Source of the DNA: Deltaproteobacteria bacterium
Lineage (GTDB): Bacteria; Desulfobacterota; Desulfomonilia; UBA1062
DNA: 11,413 nt
Reading direction: 5' to 3'
Assembly: GCA_016934135.1 (NCBI GenBank)
Contig: JAFGTK010000163.1
Span: 1-11,413, forward strand
Part shown: positions 1 to 7,490 of the stretch, in pieces
How positions within the stretch are numbered: the stretch's first letter is position 1
Layout: the number at the start of each line of letters is the position of its first letter
The notes under the pieces: model-generated
Database searches by the model: none
The model's input: only the letters and a program-made list of their open reading frames with translations
What the model was told of the DNA's origin: nothing
Translations under genes and position numbers: made by a program

Positions 1-658
1 CGAGGCCTGCCAGTGCAATGCCCAGATGATTGTAATACCGGTAATTGTTCGGTTCCACATCAAGGCTTCGGCTGAGAAGGTTTACCGCGTCTGTATGGTT
101 GCCTTTTTTAATTTCCAGCAGCGCTTTGGTGTTCAAAGGCTCTGCATCGGCACTATGATTCTGGTTCCAGGATGTCAACGCCAGGGTATCTTTTGTTGAC
201 CCGATATTGTGGTCTATACTGAAGATCTCTTTGTTCACCTGGGTCTGGGCATAGGTAACAAAGCCTGCCCCTATGTGGGATATCCAGCTTGACATGAAGA
301 TAATGGATATGAAGACAAAGACTATGCGGCGTTCTGATTTATTCAGATATCCCCAGAGTATGATAAACCACCACAGAACAAACCACAGAGGCCCTGCATC
401 AAAGAAGATGGGAATCAGAAGAATAAATGCAAGCCAGAGTATGAGCCCTACCCGGGGAATGTCACTGTCGGTATTGTTCCGGAGGTCATGAAACAGGTTC
501 GGGGTGTATTTGACCAGCAGACAGATGCCGATCAGGCATAGTGTCAGAATCGTTGTGCTAATGACGAAAAAGTAACCATTCCCGAGCAGGGTTGATATGA
601 ATGGCCAGAAGGTGAAAAGCCCTTTCAGGGTTGATGTCGATAAGATGCCTGTACCCAT
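1..658 (-). CDS. Polytopic membrane protein with C-terminal TPR region (partial, 3' end outside window)
   Basis: I do not recognise a named family. The 219 visible codons from ATG at 658 give a protein that opens with several hydrophobic stretches (about residues 12-52, 68-104 and 108-130), consistent with at least four membrane segments. Then come a polar stretch and, at the very end, a tetratricopeptide-like helix pair (around the residues NTKALLEIKKG and EPNNYRYYNHLGIAL). The C-terminus continues past the left edge, so more repeats are likely. The gene starts 20 nt after the stop of the upstream GTPase gene, so it probably belongs to the same operon. The start is not certain. GAGAAGG lies only 2 nt before this ATG and AGGAG lies 17 nt before it, but no better in-frame ATG, GTG or TTG is seen between the GTPase stop and this point. 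Inferred role: an inner-membrane scaffold whose TPRs bind a partner protein. The substrate is unknown. Confidence 0.7.
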   Translation of the reverse strand, partial: MGTGILSTSTLKGLFTFWPFISTLLGNGYFFVISTTILTLCLIGICLLVKYTPNLFHDLRNNTDSDIPRVGLILWLAFILLIPIFFDAGPLWFVLWWFIILWGYLNKSERRIVFVFISIIFMSSWISHIGAGFVTYAQTQVNKEIFSIDHNIGSTKDTLALTSWNQNHSADAEPLNTKALLEIKKGNHTDAVNLLSRSLDVEPNNYRYYNHLGIALAGL

Positions 659-678
659 AGCCTTCTCGTATACATCTC

Positions 679-1605
679 CTATTCTTCCGGTATCAGGCTG
701 TCTAGCTTAAGTGCCAGGTTCATAGTATATGTCCGTTCGTCCCCTTCTATCTTCAGCCGGATCGGTATGTTTATCGCATTTGCCGAGATAATCTTTGCAT
801 CATTCGTGCCTACTACCTGTATGCGGCCGCCAAAAGACCCGGGACCGCCTTCGATGGAAGGGCCGGCTTGTTGCGGTATCGGTATAGAGTTCTCCTGTAT
901 CGGAGATTGTATTTCGTCAGGAAGCTCATATTCAGGCTCCATTTGATTTTTCTGCACAGGAATCGGCTCTACAGGCTTTCTTTCCGGCTCGGGCTGTGTT
1001 GTGCGCTGCTGTTTTCCGCTTGTACCCATCTCGATGTGCTTGAGGACCATCTTTGTTATTTTGGTAAGTGTCTTAAGAACCCCTTCACCGGTAGTGGCGA
1101 CAGATTCAAAACAGGGGTAACCGTCGGGGTTGAGAATCTGTTCCATCTCCGCTACAGGGGTGGGATCCGGCAGATCCCGCTTGTTGTATTGCATTACCAG
1201 GGGCAGGGTCTTTATGCTCTTGCCGTAGTAGTTGAGGTTCTCTTCAAGGTTCGCAAGGCTTTCGATGTTTTCCTCCATTTTATCGCGTTGAGAATCGGCG
1301 ACGAATACCAGCCCGTCCACCCCGGTAAGCACCGCTCTTCTGGTTGAATTGTAATAGACCTGGCCTGGAACGGTATAGAAATGCAGTCTGGTCTTGAACC
1401 CTCGAATATTGGCTATTTCTATGGGCAGAAAGTCAAAGAACAAGGTTCTATCCGCTTCTGTGGCAAGAGAAACGAGTTTGCCTTTCTGGTCAGGTTTGAT
1501 GCTGGAATAGATAGACTGGATATTGGTAGTCTTTCCACATACTGACGGTCCATAATAAACAATTTTAGCTGATATTTCCTTTTTTGAATAATTAATAACT
1601 GCCAT
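679..1605 (-). CDS. MglA-family small Ras-like GTPase with long C-terminal extension
   Basis: This is a 308-aa cytoplasmic GTPase. Residues 1-195 are the MglA fold: P-loop GPSVCGKT at 19-26, switch-II region TVPGQVYYN starting at 78 (the family has TVPG where most Ras proteins have DxxG), and the base-recognition motif NKRD at 141-144. MglA proteins set cell polarity and motility in Myxococcus and relatives by cycling between GTP and GDP forms. Classical MglA is about 195 aa. Here residues 196-255 form a Pro/Gln/Glu-rich linker, and 256-308 a short conserved-looking tail of beta-like segments ending DSLIPEE. An in-frame GGAGGA at 1610-1615, inside the last codons of the upstream TPR gene, is a strong ribosome site, and the two genes are 1 nt apart, so they should be translationally coupled. 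No MglB/Roadblock activator is visible in the window. The GTPase identity is firm; the cellular role is inferred. Confidence 0.9.
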   Translation of the reverse strand: MAVINYSKKEISAKIVYYGPSVCGKTTNIQSIYSSIKPDQKGKLVSLATEADRTLFFDFLPIEIANIRGFKTRLHFYTVPGQVYYNSTRRAVLTGVDGLVFVADSQRDKMEENIESLANLEENLNYYGKSIKTLPLVMQYNKRDLPDPTPVAEMEQILNPDGYPCFESVATTGEGVLKTLTKITKMVLKHIEMGTSGKQQRTTQPEPERKPVEPIPVQKNQMEPEYELPDEIQSPIQENSIPIPQQAGPSIEGGPGSFGGRIQVVGTNDAKIISANAINIPIRLKIEGDERTYTMNLALKLDSLIPEE

Positions 1606-1606
1606 G

Positions 1607-2629
1607 TTATCCTCCGCCCGCCAGTCTTACGATCTCAACCTCTACGTCTTTGAAATCCCTATGTTCTTTCTGGATTTCTCTGAATATCGAAAGTGCATTC
1701 TGATTATCTCCAAGGGTCTTGTAGGTCTGAGCGATCTCGTAGAGTATACCGATCTTCATATCGGGAGATGCCTCGTCCAGGGATGCCCCCTGCTTGAGTG
1801 CCTGAAGAGATTCCGAAAATAATCCCTTCTCCCGGTAGGTTATTCCGAGCATGATATAGGCATCAAACAGTTTTTCCCCGGTTGTTATCACCTTGTTGAA
1901 TGATTCAACTGCCTCATCCAGCAACCCGGTCTCGCGATAGGCAAGGCCCATATTGTAGAGAAACAGCGGATCGTCCTTACCCTCTTGGGATGCGGTTTCT
2001 TCAATAGCCTTGAATATGGAATCAACACCTGTGTCATCTACAAGATTTTCTGCAGATGCATCGATGTTGAGATCTCCGATTTCCTTGTCCAGTTCAGTAT
2101 TGAGATCGTAGAAGTCCGTTTTTTTAACTGCCGGCTTTGGAGCTGTTTTCGGAAGAGGATCCATCATTCCCGCTTCCCTTACATCGAAAGCCTTTGCCTT
2201 CTTGTTTACGGTCTTGTGGGATGGGTCAAGCTCTGCAGCCTTTTGCATAAACATGGTGGCGGCATCATTCTCCCCGTTCTTTTCGAGGATCTCTGAGAGG
2301 TTGACATACTGAGTTGCCGCTTCCCGGGTAAATCCCTGCTCCTGATACAGTTCAGCCAGTTTCTCATGAGGTTTTTCCCAGCCGGGATAGATCTTTATTG
2401 CCTGTTTATACAGGGCAATGGCCTTTGGATAAAACCCTTTTTCGTTATAGGTGTCACCCAATCTGAGATAGATGTCTGCAGCATTCTCCGACATGTTGGC
2501 TTTCAGATAGAGATCTCCGAGTTTTTTCAGGAGAACGGCGTCGTCAGGGCGTTTTTCAAGAGCCCCTTCGCAGGCACGAATCTCTTTCGACGCCTTCTTT
2601 TTTCCAAAAAGACTGTCGAACAGGCTCAT
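1607..2629 (-). CDS. Tetratricopeptide-repeat protein, probable partner of the MglA-like GTPase
   Basis: This 340-aa soluble protein has no signal peptide. The N-terminus is a short basic segment (MSLFDSLFGKKKASK). TPR-like helix pairs occupy about residues 33-137, and a second set about 222-328, with typical signatures such as LGDLYLKANMSENAADIY and NMGLAYRETGLLDEAVESF. Between them lies a Pro- and Lys-containing, then acidic, low-complexity linker (about 150-220). TPRs bind other proteins, so this is most likely an adaptor. In Myxococcus the TPR protein SgmX, and in Bdellovibrio another TPR protein, bind MglA. Immediate co-translation with an MglA homologue makes the same arrangement plausible here, but orthology to SgmX cannot be shown from this sequence. 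The ATG at 2629 is preceded by GAAAGG (2639-2644) with 9 nt spacing. It is the first gene of the minus-strand operon. Confidence 0.85.
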   Translation of the reverse strand: MSLFDSLFGKKKASKEIRACEGALEKRPDDAVLLKKLGDLYLKANMSENAADIYLRLGDTYNEKGFYPKAIALYKQAIKIYPGWEKPHEKLAELYQEQGFTREAATQYVNLSEILEKNGENDAATMFMQKAAELDPSHKTVNKKAKAFDVREAGMMDPLPKTAPKPAVKKTDFYDLNTELDKEIGDLNIDASAENLVDDTGVDSIFKAIEETASQEGKDDPLFLYNMGLAYRETGLLDEAVESFNKVITTGEKLFDAYIMLGITYREKGLFSESLQALKQGASLDEASPDMKIGILYEIAQTYKTLGDNQNALSIFREIQKEHRDFKDVEVEIVRLAGGG

Positions 2630-2843
2630 ATTCTGATACCTTTCATTGTAGGATGTATCCCCTTTCTGCTCCCCATCTTGATATTAATATATGGTTCATC
2701 GGTGCTTGGATATACAAACTTTAACTCTATTATCCAACAAAAAAACAGCATTTTCTTCTTGTCGATGCCGGTATGTCTATGCTTGACAAAACAACGCTGC
2801 TGCGCATTTATGAGGTAGAGTAGACTCTGATAAAGGGAGCATT
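2630..2843. promoter_or_regulatory. Divergent intergenic region with promoters for the TPR-mglA and recD2 operons
   Basis: This 214-nt stretch separates two divergently transcribed operons and must hold both promoters. For the plus strand there is a perfect TTGACA at 2783-2788. The matching -10 is weak: ATTTAT at 2806-2811 (17-nt spacer) or TTTATG at 2807-2812 (18-nt spacer). For the minus strand the best candidate, read on that strand, is TTGGAT, a 17-nt spacer and TATATC, lying around 2710-2740, and this is a poor match. The region is AT-rich with an A8-type run near 2739. No riboswitch or RNA gene was recognised. Confidence 0.45.
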
Positions 2844-3200
2844 ATGGATTTTATCCACCCTCTTCTGAATGAAGAGGTTTATGCAATCGGTGGTCATTAT
2901 ATGTTTATCAAGGAGGAACTTCTTCCTCATAGTAGAGGAGATATTCTTTATCTTGTCGGGTATGCACTGGCGGATACTTCCTGCTGCGGTGCTACAGGGT
3001 GCGGATATGCAATTGTTCCCGGCCACGTTGTATCCCTTCATTCCCGTCGTACAGATGACAACAGACCCATCTCCGTAATATCGCCGGTGGATGAACAGCT
3101 CTATCCTGATGTGGCCATGGCTGTTGCACACAAAGAAGGTGTCGGGCAGGTTCATTTTCTGCTTGAAACCGGCGGCAGGAAGGTATGGTTCCAGCACTGA
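2844..3200 (+). CDS. Conserved-looking hypothetical protein with CC-x5-C cysteine motif, coupled to recD2
   Basis: This is a 118-aa soluble protein with no signal peptide or membrane segment. Its most striking element is a glycine/cysteine-rich centre around residues 45-60 (TSCCGATGCGYAIVPG), giving Cys-Cys-x5-Cys followed by an aromatic and a VPG turn. It could bind a metal or a thiol ligand, which is inference only. I recall similar short proteins in deltaproteobacterial genomes but know no function. The ATG at 2844 has AAAGGGAG at 2832-2839 four nt upstream. The TGA at 3198-3200 is followed one base later by the recD2 ATG, so the two genes are probably translationally coupled. A 129-codon antisense frame covers the same bases. 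I favour this strand because of the ribosome site, the promoter-like -35 upstream and the tight junction with recD2. Confidence 0.75.
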   Translation: MDFIHPLLNEEVYAIGGHYMFIKEELLPHSRGDILYLVGYALADTSCCGATGCGYAIVPGHVVSLHSRRTDDNRPISVISPVDEQLYPDVAMAVAHKEGVGQVHFLLETGGRKVWFQH

Positions 3201-3201
3201 G

Positions 3202-5370
3202 ATGACAGTGATATCAGGCGGGACAGATCAGGATCTTGAAGGGACTCTCGAGAAGATCGTCTACAGGGATGATCTCAGCGGCTGGAGTGTGTTGAGGCTT
3301 TCCCTTTCTCCGGACGGTCAGATCATTATGGTAACCGGAATGTTCATAAGTGTGCAGCCGGGAGAGAGACTGCGGATTCGGGGGAGATGGACTGAGAGCC
3401 CTGAATATGGAAAACAGTTTGCCATGGGTTCATATGTGAGCCTGTCGCCGGAGACGCTCACAGGGATCCGGCAGTATCTTGCTTCAGGTCTGATCGAAGG
3501 TATCGGTCATGAGATTTCACAAAGGCTTGTGGATGAATACGGTCTCGATATCCTTGATATCATTGAGAATAAACCGAACCTTCTAACCAGGGTCCGTGGG
3601 ATCGGAAAGGTGCGGGCCCGCAAGATATCCAATGCATGGAAACGTCACAAGGAGATCAAGGATACCATGATCTTTCTCCAGTCCCACGGTATTTCAGCCG
3701 GCCATGCCATGAGGATCTTCAAGGTATATGGAAAGAATACCAGATCGGTCCTTCAGGATAATCCGTATAGCCTCTGCTTTGATGTCTTTGGTATCGGGTT
3801 CAAGACAGCGGACCGGATAGCTGTTCACCTCGGGATAGACCCACAGTCGCCTCAACGTGCAAGGGCCGGTCTTCTCTATGTTCTGGAGACCATCTCAGAG
3901 AAAGGGCATGTGTGCTACCCCTGTGAGACTCTTGTTAAAGAAACGGAAAGTATTCTTTCAATATCGAGGGTTATTATACAAGACGCACTCGAGATGCTGA
4001 GGATCGAGGAACATCTTGTCCTTGATGAGAAAGAGGGCAGGGCCTTCGTATATCTGAAGAAGCTCCATGAAGCGGAAAGTGAGGCCGCGAGTCTGCTCAA
4101 GTCGTTTCTGAACGCAGATATGCTTTCCATTCCCATGGATACTGACAATGCCCTTTCATGGTTCGAGTCGGGATATCATATAACGCTTGCGCCTGAACAG
4201 AGGGATGCCATAGCAAGTGCGATAGTGAAGAAGGCTTTGATTGTTACAGGGGGGCCTGGAACAGGAAAGACCACACTTATCAATGGGATGATAAAGATAT
4301 TCGAGAAAAAACGGGCACGTGTTCATCTATGCGCCCCGACAGGCAGGGCTGCAAAACGCATGAGTGAGGCAACAGGCCATGAGGCAAAGACCATACACCG
4401 TCTGTTCGAGCTTTTTCCTTCCGGTATGGCTGATGAGTATTGCCGGGAGCGGGAACTCAAGACCGATATACTCATCATAGATGAGGCATCCATGATGGAT
4501 ACCGTACTCTTTCTTCATGTACTCAGAGGTCTTCCCTCCCATGCACGGCTTATCCTTGTAGGTGATGCCGATCAGCTTCCTTCTGTAGGGCCGGGCAATG
4601 TACTTCTTGATGTAATCAGGTCAGGGCTTGTAAAGACTATACGGCTGGAGCGGATATTCAGGCAGTCTAAAAAAAGCCTGATCGTGATCAATGCCCACAG
4701 GATAAATAAAGGTCAGATACCCTTCGAGAAAAATTCTGACACTCTTGCAGACTATTTCTTCATAAACAGGGAAGATCCGGGTGATGTCCTTAAGGTTGTC
4801 AAGGAGATGGTTGCTTTCAGGATTCCTGCCAGGTTCGGGCTCGATCCTTTCACCGACATTCAGGTACTATCCCCCATGCATCGGGGTCTGCTGGGTGTCT
4901 CAAATATCAATACTGAACTGCAGAGGCTTCTCAATCCTTCGAACAAGGGTCTCTCAAGGGGATCACACAGGCTTTGCAAGGGAGACAAGGTAATGCAGGT
5001 CCGGAATAATTACGATCTGGGGGTGTTCAACGGCGACCTGGGAAGGATTGTCCTTGTTGATCCTGAGAAAAAGACCCTTGATGTGGATTTTGACGATAAA
5101 CGGATAAGGTACGAAAGAGAGGATCTGGATGAGCTTATGCTCGCATATGCCTGTTCGATTCACAAGTCCCAGGGTAATGAATATCCTGCAGCTGTTATTG
5201 TAATGCATACGCAACACTATATCATGCTTCAAAGAAATCTGTTATATACGGCAATAACAAGAGGAAAATCTCTGGTGATTGTTGTTGGAAATACAAAGGC
5301 GATTGCCATTGCAACAGGGAGCAAAACAAAAGGCCGGAGATATACCATGCTGACCGAGCGTCTGATGTGA
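3202..5370 (+). CDS. recD2: RecD2-type ATP-dependent 5'-3' DNA helicase (RecD/TraA family)
   Basis: This 722-aa superfamily 1B helicase acts on DNA independently of RecBC, with roles in repair and genome stability in bacteria where it has been studied. The N-terminal OB-like part (LEGTLEKIVY, residues 12-21) is typical. It is followed by helix-hairpin-helix segments (about 98-145, RVRGIGKVRARKIS, and VFGIGFKTADRIA near 195-207). The motor motifs run in order: Walker A GGPGTGKTT 350-358, motif Ia APTGRAAKRM near 378, Walker B DEAS 427-430, motif III LVGDADQLPS near 452, motif IV RLERIFRQ 481-488, the GDKVMQ region near 594, motif V YACSIHKSQGNEYPA 649-663, and motif VI LYTAITRGKS 681-690. The length is normal for RecD2. 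The reading frame is open upstream to an ATG at 3091, but that start would overlap the preceding gene by 110 nt and adds 37 atypical residues. ATG 3202, just after the upstream stop, is preferred. No strong Shine-Dalgarno lies close by, which fits reinitiation. Confidence 0.95.
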   Translation: MTVISGGTDQDLEGTLEKIVYRDDLSGWSVLRLSLSPDGQIIMVTGMFISVQPGERLRIRGRWTESPEYGKQFAMGSYVSLSPETLTGIRQYLASGLIEGIGHEISQRLVDEYGLDILDIIENKPNLLTRVRGIGKVRARKISNAWKRHKEIKDTMIFLQSHGISAGHAMRIFKVYGKNTRSVLQDNPYSLCFDVFGIGFKTADRIAVHLGIDPQSPQRARAGLLYVLETISEKGHVCYPCETLVKETESILSISRVIIQDALEMLRIEEHLVLDEKEGRAFVYLKKLHEAESEAASLLKSFLNADMLSIPMDTDNALSWFESGYHITLAPEQRDAIASAIVKKALIVTGGPGTGKTTLINGMIKIFEKKRARVHLCAPTGRAAKRMSEATGHEAKTIHRLFELFPSGMADEYCRERELKTDILIIDEASMMDTVLFLHVLRGLPSHARLILVGDADQLPSVGPGNVLLDVIRSGLVKTIRLERIFRQSKKSLIVINAHRINKGQIPFEKNSDTLADYFFINREDPGDVLKVVKEMVAFRIPARFGLDPFTDIQVLSPMHRGLLGVSNINTELQRLLNPSNKGLSRGSHRLCKGDKVMQVRNNYDLGVFNGDLGRIVLVDPEKKTLDVDFDDKRIRYEREDLDELMLAYACSIHKSQGNEYPAAVIVMHTQHYIMLQRNLLYTAITRGKSLVIVVGNTKAIAIATGSKTKGRRYTMLTERLM

Positions 5371-5406
5371 TATGCATTGAGGGGAATTGGACAGGACGCC
5401 TTTCAT

Positions 5407-6447
5407 ATGAATAATACAAATAAAGTGGAAATACAAAATCAGAAGAAAGACCTTTTCCGGGAGGCTGAAGATCTTCTGGTTATACAGGATCTGCACACCC
5501 ATTTTTTCACTCCCGACGGAGTATTGAGGGCCCTCGACGGAGTTGATCTCAGCCTGCCGAAGGGAAGGGCCCTCGGATTGGTAGGGGAATCAGGGTGCGG
5601 GAAGACTGTGCTTGCGCTGTCAATACTTCGTCTTATCCCTGACCCGCCAGGCCGGATCGTAAAGGGAAAGATCATATTTGAAGGGGTGGACCTGCTGGGT
5701 CTCGATGAGCAGGCGATCCGGGATATTCGGGGGAATAAGATATCGATGATATTCCAGGAGCCCATGACATCGCTGAATCCTGTTTTTACCATTGGATCCC
5801 AGATCGCCGAAGTGGTGCTGCTTCACCAGCGCCATAGGGCTGCAACGAAAAAACAGGCCCTCGATGTGGCCGTAAATATGCTGAAGATGGTCGGGATCGC
5901 GTCGCCGGAAAGCAGGATAAATGACTATCCCCATCAGCTAAGCGGCGGCATGTGCCAGCGCGTCATGATCGCCATGGCCCTTGCCTGCAGGCCGTCGCTC
6001 ATGATAGCCGATGAACCGACCACAGCACTTGATGTGACCACTCAGGCGCAGATCCTGTGCCTGATGAAAGACCTTCGCGACGAGATAGACACCTCGATCC
6101 TCCTTGTTACCCATGATCTCGGTGTTGTTGCGCAGTCATGCCATGAGGTAGCGGTCATGTATACGGGCAATATAGTGGAGAACGCCTCTGTGGAAGATAT
6201 CTTTTCCTCGCCGTTACATCCCTATACAAAGGGCCTCTTGAGGGCAATACCCAGGATCGATGCACGTAAAAGAGGCGAGAGCCTGCAGGCCATACCCGGG
6301 AATGTCCCTACATTGAAGGATATTCCAAAAGGCTGTTCATTCAACAACAGGTGCCCCGAGGTCATGGATATCTGCAGGGGTGAGTATCCCCCGGTATTCA
6401 GGCCTAAAGCCGGTCATATGGTTCGATGCTGGAGGTATGTTAACTGA
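5407..6447 (+). CDS. Peptide-type ABC transporter ATP-binding protein (DppD/OppD family)
   Basis: This is a 346-aa cytoplasmic ATPase subunit of a di/oligopeptide or nickel-type importer. Visible motifs are Walker A GESGCGKT 60-67, Q-loop Gln 117 (FQEPMTSLNP), signature LSGGMCQ 178-184, Walker B ending at Asp 202-Glu 203, and the H-loop His 236. The C-terminal oligopeptide-transporter domain begins at PLHPYTKGLL (about 269-278) and carries Cys 310, 316, 323 and 341, the spacing that holds an iron-sulfur cluster in some DppD/OppD proteins. Substrate cannot be read from the sequence. The frame is open upstream to TTG 5377. ATG 5407 is chosen because it is the canonical codon with AGGACG about 9 nt before it. 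The gene lies 36 nt after recD2 and overlaps the next ATPase gene. Permeases and a binding protein are absent nearby. Confidence 0.93.
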   Translation: MNNTNKVEIQNQKKDLFREAEDLLVIQDLHTHFFTPDGVLRALDGVDLSLPKGRALGLVGESGCGKTVLALSILRLIPDPPGRIVKGKIIFEGVDLLGLDEQAIRDIRGNKISMIFQEPMTSLNPVFTIGSQIAEVVLLHQRHRAATKKQALDVAVNMLKMVGIASPESRINDYPHQLSGGMCQRVMIAMALACRPSLMIADEPTTALDVTTQAQILCLMKDLRDEIDTSILLVTHDLGVVAQSCHEVAVMYTGNIVENASVEDIFSSPLHPYTKGLLRAIPRIDARKRGESLQAIPGNVPTLKDIPKGCSFNNRCPEVMDICRGEYPPVFRPKAGHMVRCWRYVN

Positions 6448-7427
6448 TGGAAAACCTCCTTGAGATCAGAGGGCTGAGGAAATCATTTGCCATCAGGTCC
6501 GGTGTATTCAGAAAGATTACCGGGTATGTCAATGCAATCGATGATGTGGATCTCGATGTGTATCCCAACGAGACACTCGGCCTTGTTGGAGAATCAGGAT
6601 GCGGAAAGACCACAATGGCGAAAATCATCCTCGCACTCGAAAAACCGGATGCCGGCAACGTCGTCTTTAATGGAGCCGACATACATGCGGCAAAAGGACA
6701 GACGCTTGCGCAGATTCGCAGAGGGATTCAGGTGATTTTCCAGGATCCTTTCGGGTCACTGAATCCGAGGAAAAGGATCTCATCGATCATTTCCGAACCC
6801 ATGATCATCCATAAGACAGGATCGAGAAAGCAGAGAATTTTGCGCTGCGCCGAACTCCTGAACATGGTAGGGCTCAGTGAGGATATGCTTGGAAGGTATC
6901 CCCATGAATTCTCAGGCGGGCAGCGCCAAAGGATCTGTATAGCCAGGGCGCTTGCAGTAAACCCCAGGCTTCTGATCTGCGATGAACCTGTATCTGCGCT
7001 GGATGTCTCGATTCAGGCGCAGGTTATCAATCTCCTGGTGGATCTTCAGAAAGAGCTTGAGCTTTCCTATATTTTCATCTCTCACGATCTTTCCGTGATC
7101 GGGTACATATCACACCGCATTGCTGTCATGTATCGAGGGCAGATAGTTGAACTCGCTGATGCCGAAGCCCTGTTTGACAATCCTCTGCATCCTTATACCC
7201 GCTGCCTGATGGCAGCGGTTCCTGAGCCCGTACCAGGGCTTAAATCGAAGATGGACGGCTTGATACCGGATGTGGATGAAATCGAATCCTCTCCTCGCGG
7301 ATGTGCATACAGCAGCTTGTGTCCCTTAAGAGAAGAGGTGTGCATGCAGGAAAGGCCGGGTCTTGTGGAAAAAGAGAGCCGGCATTATGTGGCGTGCCAT
7401 ATGCACGCCCTGTTCACAGGATCATAA
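6447..7427 (+). CDS. Peptide-type ABC transporter ATP-binding protein (DppF/OppF family)
   Basis: This 326-aa second ATPase would form a heterodimer with the upstream DppD/OppD-type protein to power a shared membrane channel. Motifs are Walker A GESGCGKT 48-55, Q-loop Gln 99 (IFQDPFGSLNP), signature FSGGQRQ 155-161, Walker B Asp 179-Glu 180, H-loop His 213, then NPLHPYTRCL (245-254). Cysteines at 286, 292, 299 and 317 repeat the spacing seen in its partner, consistent with the oligopeptide-transporter C-terminal domain. The FSGGQRQR signature and the SLNPRKR segment are typical of the F subunit. The ATG shares its A with the TGA stop of the preceding gene (TGATG at 6445-6449). GGAGG at 6431-6435, inside that gene, serves as the ribosome site, so translation is coupled. 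It is the last gene of the plus-strand operon, with a hairpin 8 nt downstream. Confidence 0.93.
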   Translation: MENLLEIRGLRKSFAIRSGVFRKITGYVNAIDDVDLDVYPNETLGLVGESGCGKTTMAKIILALEKPDAGNVVFNGADIHAAKGQTLAQIRRGIQVIFQDPFGSLNPRKRISSIISEPMIIHKTGSRKQRILRCAELLNMVGLSEDMLGRYPHEFSGGQRQRICIARALAVNPRLLICDEPVSALDVSIQAQVINLLVDLQKELELSYIFISHDLSVIGYISHRIAVMYRGQIVELADAEALFDNPLHPYTRCLMAAVPEPVPGLKSKMDGLIPDVDEIESSPRGCAYSSLCPLREEVCMQERPGLVEKESRHYVACHMHALFTGS

Positions 7428-7434
7428 TGAAATA

Positions 7435-7456
7435 CCCGGCATCTGCTGATGCCGGG
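7435..7456. terminator. Hairpin terminator between convergent genes
   Basis: A perfect 8-bp stem (CCCGGCAT with ATGCCGGG) encloses the loop CTGCTG. It lies 8 nt after the oppF-like stop and 34 nt beyond the stop of the convergent binding-protein gene. On the plus strand the downstream bases are not T-rich. On the minus strand the bases after the stem read TATTTCATTAT, so it resembles an intrinsic terminator more in that direction. It may serve both directions. The structure is seen directly; the function is inferred. Confidence 0.65.
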
Positions 7457-7490
7457 CAGTAAGGTGGCAATTTCTCAAAAATTCATGTTC

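Noticed and set aside
868..1347. 159-codon open frame on the plus strand
   Set aside because: It lies within the MglA-like GTPase gene on the other strand, whose motifs are unmistakable; the plus-strand product is Arg/Leu/Tyr-rich and looks like a shadow.
2808..3197. 129-codon open frame on the minus strand
   Set aside because: It lies wholly antisense to the 118-aa gene, which has a ribosome site and a tight junction with recD2. The antisense product shows no recognisable pattern.
3091..3201. Longer N-terminus for RecD2 starting at ATG 3091
   Set aside because: It would overlap the preceding gene by 110 nt and add 37 residues unlike the RecD2 N-terminus, which begins normally soon after ATG 3202.
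5377..5406. TTG start 10 codons upstream for the DppD/OppD-type ATPase
   Set aside because: No convincing ribosome site precedes it, and ATG 5407 has a better one. The difference does not affect any domain.
5940..5965. Cys in the ABC signature (LSGGMCQR) as a possible defect
   Set aside because: This position varies in the family (Arg or Ser in E. coli homologues), and all catalytic residues are present.
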